Assembly (NCBI GenBank): GCA_903813345.2 | Contig: CAIIXF020000003.1 | Coordinates: forward strand, 29,963,248 to 30,027,247 | Length of the DNA stretch: 64,000 nt | Direction: 5' to 3' | From: Owenia fusiformis | Lineage: Eukaryota > Annelida > Polychaeta > Sabellida > Oweniidae | Shown: one piece after another, positions 9,961 to 23,246 of the stretch | Layout of the letters: each line of letters opens with the position of its first letter | Numbering within the stretch: position 1 is the first letter of the stretch | The notes under the pieces: generated by a model | The model's input: the letters and a program-made list of their open reading frames with translations, nothing else | Told to the model about the DNA's origin: nothing | The model's database searches: none | Position numbers and translations under genes: made by a program

Positions 9961-12900
9961 TTCTACTTTTTGTTTTCATGTAATCTTTTTACACTTGTAA
10001 CAAAATTTCAAAATATATGAAACAAACTTAAACAAGTTTATATGTAATAAACCAGCCATTAAAATTCTTATCTCAGTTTAGAAATATGTGATTATTAACA
10101 TAACCATTATAGCTCATTCATACTTATTATAAATTGCTTGCCTCCAGTTATGGATTGAAGTTAACATAACTGAATCATGTAAAACTTCAGCCTAAACAAT
10201 GGACCAGTCTCAATCCCATACAAATGATGTAAAAGTTATTGCAAATGTTTTTATAACATATAACTGTGAAAAGGAAAATTTGAATATAAATTTTAAATAT
10301 AAAACATACATACTGATGGAGTGGTACATGAGATTTTACTAAAAGTGACTTGTGGGAAATGACTTTCTCATTAGTTTTTTTCAACAATGGATCATTATGA
10401 TAAAATGAAAAGTTATGCCATCTCTAATTTGTTAAAACATCCAAAGGTTTATATTTCTCCCATTACCATACCAAACATGTGTTACTCTTTGACATACTGT
10501 ACTTTCAGTATAACTGGCAGATTTTCAAGGGACTTTTAATTGATATAGAAAAATAAAAACTTGAAGAGAGTTTTTAGTTTGAGTTCATGCTCAATAATGA
10601 AAATATACAAAAATTATTTCTATTTTCTTGCTGATATGACATGAGTGTGAGCTTAAACATGTATAGGAGTTGACCCTGATAGCCAATCTTAAAACAATGT
10701 TCTGTATACCCTTAAGATAAGAGTACTTAAAAATAATGAGATTTTAACATGCTGTCTATCATGTTTACATTGATGTTCATTTTCAACTTATAATCTGATA
10801 AAAGATAGCAATATCACATTTTTTAGAGATCAAATAAAAATTTGAATGCATAAGATTTTATTTCAATTTAATAATTTTTTCCTATTCTCTCTCTAATCCT
10901 TTTATTTATAGCTTCATGAGGCTTTAATCAATGTTAATTTGATTTATATCTTACTGTATACAGATTTGTTTACAGATGAATTGTTTTTTATTTGTGGTTA
11001 ATAATTGTTTTAATGATAAAATGATGACTTTAACAGTAGATAATCTTCAAGGGATTCTGAGCATTCATTTCACCTTAGATTTTATTAAATTTAAATAGAA
11101 AAAGAAAGAAATAGTCTCTGAACTCTCCCACTATGTACTTCTTCACCTCCTTGTGGGAGAGGTGAGTATTAAGGGGGGGGGGGGGGTCACTAGAGCTCTT
11201 AGCTGAACTAATATAGAAAATATTTTTTATTATTCTTTTTTCTATTACCTGATTGTGTAAAATAAATAACGATTTGAAGCTAAGGTTTTGGCTTGACCTC
11301 ATCTGGGCAAATTGCGAGACATGACTTTAGCTCTATCACATTTATCGTAAAATTGGCTTAATTCTGAAGTCTCACACATATTTTTATGTACATGTATAAT
11401 ATTCATGTAGACACTTGATATGCTGATGAAAGTGTCTGAAAGAAATGTTTATTCGCTCAAGGCATGATAAGACAACAAGTGTTGTGTTGCCATGGTGTTT
11501 CTGAGGTGTTGCCATGGTTTTCGCTATGGCATTACTGTGGTGTAAGTGGTCATCTATATCCCTCTTGTCCAGACCACTTCTCCAGGAGTTGTTTCCACTG
11601 TTTGGAAAAACAAACAACATAACTGATCCAATCCCAAACATTCCATGGTTTGATATGTTCGTTTCATGCATATTGCATGCAATAAGTGTTTAATTATTAA
11701 TTAGTTGTGCAAGGAAGAAAATTAAAAGATTGAAATAAACTGGTATAATTACATAATATAAGTATACTGTGCATTATTCAGAAATTGAATATCTTTAGAA
11801 TTCCATGAGCTAGAAAACACAAGCATTTGAAGTAAAATATTTTTGGGGATAGTGGTCAACCATTTAAATGATCTCCGGGTATTTCAGAGTGCCACTATCT
11901 TTAAAAACAAACCAGTCATTAATTACTTTCATCCAGTGATCCAATTTTTCTGACAGGTCGTCTCTTAAGAAGACCTAAGTTCTGAAAACAATTAACTGAC
12001 AACAGGCTTCACTAGTTAGCAATTAATCTATAAGGCTGGAATTACAAATTGATTTAAAACTCTCAAAATCTCTACTACTCATAGTAAAATTCAAATTTTC
12101 GGGAAATATAAAATTTGATTGTCTTCCTGGATTGTTTTTATTCAAGAAGTAGAGAAAATCAAATTAATGGTCTTAAATAGTAGACTATAGGTAAAAGGTT
12201 GTAGAAATAAATTGTGTGGATCTGTTTTTGGGAATCTGGATTTACGAGCAGCTGTCTTACAACAAAGTGATATTGGATTAGTGGAATCCCTGGAAAGGAA
12301 TAGCATGTTGTTCATAGTTGCCATGGTTTTTGAACACAACAAACAACGGAATACAAGAAAATACAAGCAAGGAAAACAATAGCAGCATATACACAACTAA
12401 CATTTGGAATTATATAAGTTTAAATCTACAAGATATTCAGATTTTAAGAAATGTTATAATTCAATATTAGAAGCACTGATTTGTTTTATAGGAAGCCTGG
12501 TGTTTCTCAGTGTACTTTAATTAATGCTAATTGAAGTGACAAAGAAACATTGTTATAGTGGAAAAGCAGGAAGACTGCAATTTAGAGATAAAATTCTAAT
12601 TTAGACTTGTAGGTGTAAGATTGATAAAATATTAGAAACAGTTTTACAACTATATGATGTCAATCAATGGTGTCAGTAAATGATGTCATTTAATGGCATT
12701 TTTCAGTCTATAGAAATATATGAAATGTAGTACATATATTTAGATATTTTTGGGGTTAATGCTGATTTTCGTGGATAAGACAACAGGATTGGAATTATTC
12801 TGTATTATGGAAAAGGATTCATATGAGGTAGGTTTGTTTGTCTGCAGTCAATGCTTTAACATGACATGTGGAGAAGGGGAGATGGCACCTGAAATGTCAC

Positions 12901-13652
12901 AGTTGATCAACATATGTGACATATTTACAAAAACTACTTAGGCTTAGGTTAAAAAAGTGATTAAGCACTATTTTGATATGCTGTACCAATTATCAGTATA
13001 CAAAAGAACTTGTAGAGGTTACCAGCATGAGCAGATCTGTTGTTGAATGGTGCGCCTGTGGAATCACCAACCTATCTGTGTGTCTATCTGTGCTTTTGTC
13101 TGTTCATCCGTGTGCCTGTTCGTCTATCCATCAATAATTTTGGGACAAAAGAAAGGTGCCTGTCTCAAATGCTCATATTTATTTAATGGGGTCCATAAAT
13201 ATGCACCATGAACCTACCATCTCCCACTTTTGTCTCATTTCATTCACGTTTTGAAGTCTGGTGTTATACATTTTGGGAGTTTGGAGTTTTGTTTCTTGCA
13301 GAGCTCTTTTTGCTTAGAGATTTGGTGGTTTTAGCTGTTAAAATATTCCAAATTCTTTGGTCACAGGTTAATTTTATGCCTGGCTGGTTGATTTAGAGAG
13401 ATAATAGATTGTGATGAGCTCACAAGAAGCAAATGGATTGGTGGTTGTTTTAATTAGATGTATTTAGGTGCATAAACAACCCTAGATGGGACATATCATA
13501 TAACATACACATCCAGTGCTCTATATCAACATAAATATATCCCTTAAAGATGCCTTTTGACTTACTTAATGAGAAAGGGTGAACCTTGTATTTGATAAGG
13601 AGATAAAAAATTGTGTTCTTTTATATTATTCTTCATAAGGAATATCTAAATT
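9961..13652. other. Intronic sequence, nothing recognised
   Basis: AT-rich, with a G homopolymer near 11174-11186 and two GTTGCCATGG words at 11487 and 11509. No supported exon, RNA gene or complete mobile element. Confidence 0.5.
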
Positions 13653-13654
13653 TA

Positions 13655-15605
13655 CAGTAACACCTGTTTTATCAGAACACCTTTGGTACCTCTCAAAAAT
13701 GTTCCACTTGGGAGGTGTTCCACTTATAGAGGTTCATTTAACATTGACCCCTGTTACACAGGCCAGTTGAAATGCTTCGTTACGAAGCAATTTGACAAAA
13801 AGCTTCGTAACGAAGCAATTTTGGGCCAGTGTAACACCTCCGCCTTCGTTAGAAAAGCTTAGTTGATAACGAAGCAATTGAGTAGAAAATTCAACGAAGG
13901 TTAGGTCCCAACGAAGCTTTTTTGGCCTGTGTAACAGGTAGCTTCGTTAGAAAATGCTTAGTTGGCGGTTTGCGCATGCGCGTAATAAAGAGCACATTCA
14001 TCATTTTGTATTAAATGAGAGGAATTTCGTGGCATTTCATTCGATTCCCTGCCTTTCCTCGCATTGATATGACAAAAAGTATTAAATCTAAAAAACGCAG
14101 GTTTTACCGTACCGTATGTATACGGTATTTTTGAAACGTTTATCTGATCTATAAGGGAATAAACCTAGAATATCTAAATCTCCCTCTTTCTGGGAAAACT
14201 CCGTCTCAAGTGTGGAAGGGTAAACTTTTGAAATTACATAATATATGCTTACTAAATAGAAAGTTGTGTCATATATGTTTAATATTAATTTTTTCTTGCG
14301 TCTCGAATATTTATACCTTGAATGTAATACTAAAGGTGTTAATACCATGATACTGATACAATTGCTTCCCGGTGAATCACATCAGGGAATTTAGCCGATT
14401 TGATTGATTCGAAAATGTCTCTCTTCAGAAATCGTATTCAACTGATTATCGCCCCATTGCAATACTTGTACTAGTCGTTCTATTATTTCATTCTTCGACG
14501 ATTTTAAATTGTAATTAAATTTAAACTTCATGTTTAAATATATTGAATTAATTACGTTGCAAAACTTTCGTATACAAATACAGTAAAACCTGCGGACAAG
14601 GAACGGTGGCCAAAATTGTTTCTTGTCGACAGATATTTGCCACAGAGAGGCTGCATGTTTTAGGCCAGCCCCAAACACTATTGATGTGTCGTAAGACGAT
14701 GCTTACAACTGATATTTAAGTTTCTTCCAATTTGCGCCATTTCCGAATTCAACGGACGGCTGATGGATTAACATACTAATTTATGTCAAACTCAAATACA
14801 TAGCCGTAGGCAGCGGGGGTTCGGTGGGTTCGGTATATTTAATATTGCATGGAATATTAGCGAGACGGGTAATATTCAAATTAAAAAGGAATTGATCATG
14901 AAATAGTAGTTAAACCACCAGCCGAACACCGAGATATTTTAGTAATGGCTACACTATTTGAAATATAACTGACAAGTCCATTTGGAAATTGAACGTTTTT
15001 ATACGATATTACAGACTAGTCCTGAGTATAAACCCGAAATCCAATTCCTCCTAGTAATTAACATAGGCCTATTTTTATTCCATATGTTTTCCAAAGGAAA
15101 TGATTTAAATGAATCGTATTGACAGCTGAAATATATAAAAATCGAAATGACAGGAAAAATGTATGGACATGTGTACGGAATGATCACATTCATCTGGTTT
15201 TATTTTCCCGAGAATTTTGAACTAGTCTTTTTCTGTGCTGAATTGTTAAAATAAACATTAAAAATTAGATTTTTGAGTTTGATCAATGGTTTATATCAAA
15301 AGAATAAAAAATATTAATCATGATAAGTGGGTGGGGCAGATGAGTACTGCGCACGCGCAACGAAGCATTTTAAGTGCAGTGTAACACCAAATAATTGCTT
15401 CGTTAGGGTTGGATAAAGCCAGTGTGGACACAATTTTTTCGCTAACCTTCGTTACAAAAATGCTTCGTTAGACTCAACCCAGCAGTGTAACAGGTACCAT
15501 TAAGGCAGATGGTCTTGAGACTCTGAAAAGTGTTCCACTAACAGAGGTGTTCCACTTTTAGAGCTGTTCCACATCTAGAGATGTCCTACTTTACAGGTCT
15601 CACTG
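13655..15605. mobile_element. Pogo/Tigger-like element split by a nested insertion
   Basis: Left end CAGTAACACCTGTTTTATC and right end ACAGGTCTCACTG are imperfect inverted repeats flanked by TA on both sides (13653-13654 and 15606-15607). Both outer parts carry the family's GTTCCACTT and GAGGTGTTCC words. Without the inner insertion (13750-15494) the host element would be about 206 bp, like the intact copies at 26879, 49171 and 55090. Confidence 0.75.
13750..15494. mobile_element. 1.75-kb TIR element with TTCGTTA subterminal repeats
   Basis: Ends are CCTGTTACAC and GTGTAACAGG. Both ends carry many direct and inverted copies of TTCGTTA / TAACGAA (about ten between 13775 and 13950 and between 15357 and 15475). 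Each end also has an NRF-1-like GC-rich word (TGCGCATGCGCG near 13972, TGCGCACGCGCA near 15349). No transposase frame was seen in the AT-rich interior. The target duplication is unclear: flanks GACC and TACC differ at one base. Superfamily not assigned. Confidence 0.75.
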
Positions 15606-16064
15606 TAATATGTAATTTTGTATGTGAGAAATATGAGTGTCTCATCATAAATCAGAAAAATAAAATCAAATCAAAAAACATCAGAAAATCTTACTTATGA
15701 ATTCATCAAACATGAGTATTTGGTATCGAAGTTGATCTCATGCTACATGTGCTTGGAATCATCTAAATATCAAGCTAATAAATCAGAAGATAGTTGAAAT
15801 CAATATGTACAGATTGTAATAGATAGGTACATGTATGTTTATTTATTACCCCCTCAGAGAAGATTCCCAAACAATCACAACATAGGTATTTCACTTATTT
15901 CAACAATTTTAATCAAGTAATTGGCTTGCATTGTTTGACCAAATTAATATACACATTTGTACATAAAACATTTTGTAAATTTTCACATTGAAATTTATAA
16001 TTGAATGGCTTCTCCCTCAGGAGACAATGGGATATGGTTGATGTAACTTTGGCATTATATATAT

Positions 16065-16765
16065 ATATCTATCTTTTATTGACTATCTGATGTCACTACA
16101 ATGATCTTTTATTGACTATCTGGTGTCACTACAATGATCTTTTATTGACTCATTGACTATCTGATGTCACTACAATGATATTTTATTGACTATCTGATGT
16201 CACGACAATGATCTTTTATTGACTATCTGATGTCACTACAATGATCTTTTATTGACTATCTGATGCCACTACAATGATCTTTTATTGACTATATGATGTC
16301 ACTACAATGATCTTTTACTGACTATCTGATGTCACTTCAATGATCTTTTATTGACGATCTGATGTCACTACAATGATCTTTTATTGACTATCTGATGTCA
16401 CTACAATGATCTTTTATTGACTATCTGATGCTACAACAATGATCTTTTATTGACTACCTGATGTCACTACAATGATCTTTTATTGACTACCTGATGTCAC
16501 TACAATGATCTTTTATTGACTCTCTGATGTCACTACAATGATCTTTTATTGACTATCTGATGCTACAACAATGATATTTTATTGACTACCTGATGTCACT
16601 ACAATGATCTTTTATTGACTCTCTGATGTCACTACAATGATCTTTTATTGACTCTCTGATGTCACTACAATGATCTTTTATTGACTATTTAATGTCACTA
16701 TAATGATCTTTCATTGACTATCTGATGTCACTACAATGATCTTTTATTGACTCTCTGATGTCATC
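16065..16765. repeat. 33-bp satellite related to the LINE 3' terminus, about 21 copies
   Basis: Unit TCTTTTATTGACTATCTGAT plus GTCACTACAATGA. Substitutions are scattered (CTCTCTG, CTACCTG, GCTACAAC variants). On the minus strand each unit reads GACATC..AGTCAATAAAAGAT, matching the last bases of the LINE at 37618-37660. The left edge also has the same (TA)n run as that LINE end. No LINE coding sequence flanks the array. Confidence 0.9.
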
Positions 16766-16862
16766 AATGGGGCTCATTAGAGACAGGTGTTTACTAAAGA
16801 GAGAGGTGTTCACTAAGGCAGGTTTAGTTCTTTACTATGATGTTGTATTGGATTTACTATTA

Positions 16863-16885
16863 TGTCACCACCAAAAAGTGGTGAC
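16863..16885. repeat. Short perfect hairpin
   Basis: TGTCACCAC and GTGGTGACA separated by CAAAAA. The sequence to about 17050 has more G and C than its surroundings (GGCGATCGGCGG) and may be a fragment of a dispersed repeat; origin unknown. Confidence 0.6.
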
Positions 16886-17320
16886 ATATTGTTATGGTGT
16901 CCGGTTTTTGTGATGGCAGTTGGCGATCGGCGGTTGGCATCTGTAACAAATGGTGGTGACATTTTGCCTGACATGTTGCCTTGTTTAAGTTGGGAGAAAC
17001 AAGCTTTGCAATGTACATTGGTCCTCAAATTAGTGATAATTAGTTGACACTATCAAGTGTATTGACGTATGTGATAATAAGTTGTGGGATCGACAACCTT
17101 TTCTATCCTTTTGAATACATAGCATTAGGTAAAAAGGTGCTCTGATCAATCAGAATGATGATAATAGATATATGAATGTTTTATAATGTTATCTCAGCCC
17201 TGGATAGCCTCAATTGTCTGATAAGAGTGATCTTGTCTTTTAAACAGATTTTTGTGTTTAGTTTGGACAACCTCAGTACAGCTGTTGTTCGGTACATTTT
17301 TTTCATTTCATATTGTGAAA

Positions 17321-20083
17321 TAATGAATTGCCAAATGAAAAATTACTGCTGTATTCCAAGGGATATGGTCTGTTGTCCAACTTATGGTCTTGTTTTTTGA
17401 GGTTGTAGGTAAGGTTCATGGAAAATTCTTAAAATATAGGTTAATGGTAAAAGTTTACCATTTTCCTCAAAGGTATTTGTTTACCTAATTTTTTTGTATG
17501 ACTACTCGTACTTTATATATATTTTATAGTTTACATATTTTCATCTAAATCTCTACCTTAATATATGAATGAATGTGTCTATTCCTGATTTTCCACAATA
17601 GATAATTTGAAGTTAGTCTTGCATAAAACCCTCGTGACCCTCCCCTCTATACTCCACCAGTTCAAGTAGATAGGAAAGGGGGGGGGTGAAGGGTACAGAG
17701 GCATGATACAAGAACACATAAATCAGAAGTAATTTTTTTCGTTTCATTTTATTTTATATATCTTCAATACTGACTCATATTTTTACTTATGCATTATTCT
17801 AACACTGCAGGTTGGTCTTTTAACCTTAAAACGTTATAGCGTCATAAACAAAAATAAAAATACGAATTAAACGCAATGAGGTCAGATGTCACAGGTGTAA
17901 ATTACAGAGAATATTTTCAATAGGTGTATCATTTTACTTTAACCTTGCACTACTTAGCAGTTGATTCTAAAAACAACATTTGGATAATATTTGATAAAGG
18001 TACAGAACTTAGGTAAGTGTGCTTTATCTTTCTGTATATGTGTTGCATGTATATGTACTTTGTACTTTAGTCTCAAAGTTCTGGATCATCTGTTCTAAGG
18101 AGTTGAAGTGGATGGATTTATTTAGTTTGATCAATTGTTGTTTGATGTTGTCTTTTAGTCATTCACTTTGTCTGTTTGTCCATTCTTTCATCCATCTTAT
18201 TTAAATATCTGGAAACAATTGTAGAGTGTTTTTATTTTATTTTGTCATCTGGCTTCCAAAATCATGTTTCACTAATGTTGTTTTTTTAGGCTAAAAACCT
18301 GTAAAACATTTTTATAATACTTTTTCCTTTGTGTAAATGTTTGGGTAAAGAAAACTGATAAAAGTCATTACTGTATCATAATGGTGTATCATAAATTTAT
18401 ATCATAAATGTGACAATCCTAAAATAACTAATTCCTAAAAAGTGTGGTAAAACATGTATATTCGAAAACCTCTCTAGTCCAATCTCCTCTCAATATAAAT
18501 TCTTTTTCTTGGTCATGATTTCTAAACTCCGATTGATTCGCATATCAAGAAACCGTGAAATATGAACACCTACAAATTTGAACACTTTTTGCTGGTTCTA
18601 GAGGTGTTCAGATTAGACAGGTTCCACTGTACATTGATTAATATTTAACTTAACCATGAATTTAAAATATAAAAGTAAAAATAAAAAGTGAAAGTGGGTA
18701 AAATGACTTCTGTTAGTTTTGCATTAATCACGGTTTCATTGAAGTTTTTCAAGTGTTACTAGAAGCTTTATCAAATATAAAAAGATTCGTTCAACTTGAC
18801 AGGCTTTCAAAAAGTGAACATAAACGCTTTTTATAAGTGAGCAACTATGTTTCAATTACATGTTAGGTCTTATGTATGTTTGTAGAGACGTCGTAAATAT
18901 TCTGCTTTGAATAAACTGAGAGATGTTAAATGATGGGAGGTTTTAGAGTGCGTATGCATGTTCTCGAGTTTGCATGGTACTAAAAGATATGAACGCTGTT
19001 AACTTTTTATTATTATTGAAGAGGATTATTAAGGAGAACTTTTTAAGGCAGCATGAAATTCTTCAAGAGATAAGAGACCAGACTTGGAATCATAGGTAAT
19101 TGTATTGTCATATTTGAATAGATCGATGCATTGCATATTTGTTATATGTTTATTAAGTTGTGAACTTTTGTGAACCCCAATTTTATTATATCAAATTCAA
19201 TTAATGCTTACTAATATCGACCCTTTACCATATTCATTAACTTTGAGGAAAATGATGGGAAAAGGAAAAAATGGTCTTGATCTGAACCATTTTATGAATG
19301 TTAACAGTCATGAAAGATTTAATTTAGGTAGGAGTGGGAGGGGGTAACATTATCATTGTTAGTAGAATAAGCTAGCATTTGGACATCACCTCTAAATTGA
19401 GTAACAATATAGTAGCTATGAAGTATTAATAAGAGAAGACTGGTAAAATTTTGAGATTTTTCTAATTTCTTTCTTTGTGCCAAAGGTTTATAAATGAGTG
19501 TTTAAAAGAAGTTAGAGCAGTCAATTAAAAATGTAAAAATCAAATATTTGGTTAAAAATTCTGGATTTTCAACAGTTTTGAGTACATGATAGTTTTAGGC
19601 TCCTCTCACTGGTCAAAAAATATGTTTAATGTTGCACTTTAAACTTAAGGCATTTTCAAATATTGACATTAGGGTAGGATTTATGAAGTATGTACTTTAT
19701 CTTTAATAAAATACTTGTGTTTTAAAAAACTAAATAAGTCTCTACTCAATCATGACTGTAAAGAAGCTACTTCAAATATAACAGAATTGAAAAATGAGTT
19801 TAATCTTAATAAAGTTTGTCTAGTATACAGCCTCAAGGACAGTTTTTCATTTGGATATGCATATTAAATAAATTCAATTCAGAAAATATATAAGTAGACT
19901 TGATACTTTAAGTCAGTATGACAAATAAAATTTTATTTTCAGTGGTACATAATAATAGTAAAGGGGGCCAATTTTTTGGCCAAAATTGTTCATTTTGGTT
20001 GTTCCCGATCATGTTGTGTCTTTTATTAACACTTCCTCATTGGTCTTTCTGCACATTGGCTGGACCAATTATTATTATTATTA
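17321..20083 (+). repeat. 2.76-kb tandem duplication, unit 1
   Basis: Near-identical to 20084-22848. Both begin TAATGAATTGCCAAATG and end CTGGACCAATTATTATT. The unit includes a poly-G tract, a pogo-like MITE and otherwise unrecognised AT-rich DNA. Unit 1 ends in an expanded ATT run that joins directly to unit 2. Confidence 0.95.
18443..18629. mobile_element. Pogo-like MITE in duplication unit 1
   Basis: Right end GTTCCACTG followed by TA; body words GAACACC, AAACCTCTCTAGTCC and GGTGTTCAGATTAGACAGG match the family at 26879 and 55090. The left end is degraded. Confidence 0.65.
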
Positions 20084-22848
20084 TAATGAATTGCCAAATG
20101 AAAAATTACTGCTGTATTCCAAGGGATATGGTCTGTTGTCCAACTTATGGTCTTGTTTTTTGAGGTTGTAGGTAAGGTTCATGGAAAATTCTTAAAATAT
20201 AGGTTAATGGTAAAAGTTTACCATTTTCCTCAAAGGTATTTGTTTACCTAAATTTTTTGTATGACTACTCGTACTTTATATATATTTTATAGTTTACATA
20301 TTTTCATCTAAATCTCTACCTTAATATATGAATGAATGTGTCTATTCCTGATTTTCCACAATAGATAATTTGAAGTTAGTCTTGCATAAAACCCTCGTGA
20401 CCCTCCCCTCTATACTCCACCAGTTCAAGTAGATAGGAAAGGGGGGGGGGGGGTGAAGGGTACAGAGGCATGATACAAGAACACATAAATCAGAAGTAAT
20501 TTTTTTCGTTTCATTTTATTTTATATATCTTCAATACTGACTCATATTTTTACTTATGCATTATTCTAACACTATAGGTTGGTCTTTTAACCTTAAAAAG
20601 TTATAGCGTCATAAACAAAAATAAAAATACAAGTTTAGCGCAATGAGGTCAGATGTCACAGGTGTAAATTACAGAGAATATTTTCAATAGGTGTATCATT
20701 TTACTTTAACCTTGCACTACTTAGCAGTTGATTCTAAAAACAACATTTGGATAATATTTGATAAAGGTACAGAACTTAGGTAAGTGTGCTTTATCTTTCT
20801 GTATATGTGTTGCATGTATATGTACTTTGTACTTTAGTCTCAAAGTTCTCGATCATCTGTTCTAAGGAGTTGAAGTGGATGGATTTTTTTAGTTTGATCA
20901 ATTGTTGTTTGATCTTGTCTTTTAGTCATTCACTTTGTCTGTTTGTCCATTCTTTCATCCATCTTATTTAAATATCTGGAAACAATTGTAGAGTGTTTTT
21001 ATTTTATTTTGTCATCTGGCTTCCAAAATCATGTTTCACTAATGTTGTTTTTTTAGGCTAAAAACCTGTAAAACATTTTTATAATACTTTTTCCTTTGTG
21101 TAAATGTTTGGGTAAAGAAAACTGATAAAAGTCATTACTGTATCATAATGGTGTATCATAAATTTATATCATAAATGTGACAATCCTAAAATAACTAATT
21201 CCTAAAAAGTGTGGTAAAACATGTATATTCGAAAACCTCTCTAGTCCAATCTCCTCTCAATATAAATTCTTTTTCTTGGTCATGATTTCTAAACTCCGAT
21301 TGATTCGCATATCAAGAAACCGTGAAATATGAACACCTACAAATTTGAACACTTTTTGCTGGTTCTAGAGGTGTTCAGATTAGACAGGTTCTACTGTACA
21401 TTGATTAATATTTAACTTAACCATGAATTTAAAATATAAAAGTAAAAATAAAAAGTAAAAGTGGGTAAAATGACTTCTGTTAGTTTTGCATTAATCACGG
21501 TTTCATTGAAGTTTTTCAAGTGTTACTAGAAGCTTTATCAAATATAAAAAGATTCGTTCAACTTGACAAGCTTTCAAAAAGTGAACATAAACGCTTTTTA
21601 TAAGTGAGCAACTATGTTTCAATAACATGTTAGGTCTTATGTATGTTTGTAGAGAAGTCGTAAATATTCTGCTTTGAATAAAGTGAGAGATGTTAAATGA
21701 TTGGAGGTTCTAGAGTTCGATCCATGTTCTCGAGTTTGCATGGTACTAGAAGATATGAACGCCGTTAACTTTTTATTATTATTGAAGAGGATTATTTACT
21801 TTTTAAGGCAGCACGAAATTCTTCAAGAGATAAGAGACCAGACTTAGAATCATAGGTAATTGTATTGTCATATTTTAATAGATCGATGCATTGCATATTT
21901 ATTATATGATTATTAAGTTGTGAATTTCAGCTATAATTTTACTTTATCATATCAAATTCAATTAATGCTAACTAATATTGACCCTTTACCATATTCATTG
22001 ACTTTAGGGAAATGATGGGAAAAGGGAAAAATGGTCTAGATCTGAGCCATTTTAGGAATGTTAACGGTCATGAAAGAATTAATTTAGGTAGGAGTGGGAG
22101 GGGGTAACATTATTATTGTAAAATATTGATTTTTGGCAAAATAAGCTAGCATTTGGACATCATCCCTAAATTGAGTCACAATATAGTAGCTATGAAGTAT
22201 TAATAAGAGACGAGTAAAATTTTGAGATTTTCCTAATTTCTTTCTTTGTGCCAAAGGTTTATAAATGAGTGTTTAAAAGAAGTTAGAGCAGTCAATTAAA
22301 AATGTAAAAATCAAATATTTGGTTAAAAATTCTGGATTTTCAACAGTTTTGAGTACATGGTAGTTTTAGGCTCCTCTCACTGGTCCAAAAAATATGTTTA
22401 ATGTTGTACTTTAAACTTAAGGCATTTTCAAATATTGACATTAGGGTAGGATTTATGAAGTATGTACTTCATCTTTAATAAAATACTTGTGTTTTAAAAA
22501 ACTAAATAAGTCTCTACTCAATCATGACTGTAAAGAAGCTACTTCAAACATAGCAGAATTGAAAAATTAGTTTAATCTTAATAAAGTTTGTCTAGTATAC
22601 AGTCTTGAGGACAGTTTTTCATTTGGATATGCATATTAAATAAATTCAATTCAGAAAATATACAAGTAGACTTGATACTTTAAGTCAGTATGACAAATAA
22701 AATTCATTTCCAGTGGCACATAATATAATAGTAAAGGGGGCCAATTTTTGGCCAAAATTGTTCATTTTGGTTGTTCCTGATCATATTGTGTCTTTTATTA
22801 ACAATTTCTCTTTGGTCTTTCTGCACATTGACTGGACCAATTATTATT
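20084..22848 (+). repeat. 2.76-kb tandem duplication, unit 2
   Basis: Second head-to-tail copy. Differences from unit 1 are mostly single bases plus small indels (longer poly-G near 20440, a loss near 21796, an insertion near 22120). Divergence appears to rise toward the right end of the unit. Confidence 0.95.
21207..21396. mobile_element. Pogo-like MITE in duplication unit 2
   Basis: The duplicated partner of the element at 18443-18629, with one base change in the right end (GTTCTACTG). Confidence 0.65.
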
Positions 22849-22909
22849 TGGTGAGAGATTTTATTAGGAATATTCCTCATACAACATTTTGACCAAGCAT
22901 AAAAAATTG

Positions 22910-23246
22910 TCAAGAGTGTTTCAAAGTTTGTGTTGAAACATTTGTCCACACATCAAAGAGGTTCAAAGGGATTTTCTCCAAGACCAGACTTTCTTTTTCC
23001 TCAAAGGTGCCATCTTCAAACTGTATAACATCATTGGGTTGACTGATTTTCATGATGGTATACCAGGCTGACAGTAATGCAGGTCTAAACAGAAGTATTT
23101 ATGATTTGTTTTGAATATACTTTCTATGGAAGAAACATCAGGTCAGATTTTCTTGTACTTGTCAAAATTTCCCTCTTCACTTCATCCCATTGCCTAGCAA
23201 CCAGAATATCTAGTTCCTTGTTGCAGAATCTTACTTCTAGTGCTAA
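22910..23246 (-). pseudogene. Coding-like fragment, unidentified, broken frames
   Basis: The minus strand shows three protein-like stretches in changing frames. At 23246-23124 the peptide includes ELDILVARQWDEVKREIL. At about 23120-23048 it includes KYFCLDLHYCQPG. At 23084-22910 it includes SAWYTIMKISQPNDVI and EKIPLNLFDVWTN before a stop. The last block also starts after TTCTGTTTAG, which could be a splice acceptor. Base composition is less AT-rich than the surroundings. I do not recognise the family. It could be a decayed gene copy or one real 3' exon on the antisense strand; chance is not excluded. Confidence 0.3.
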
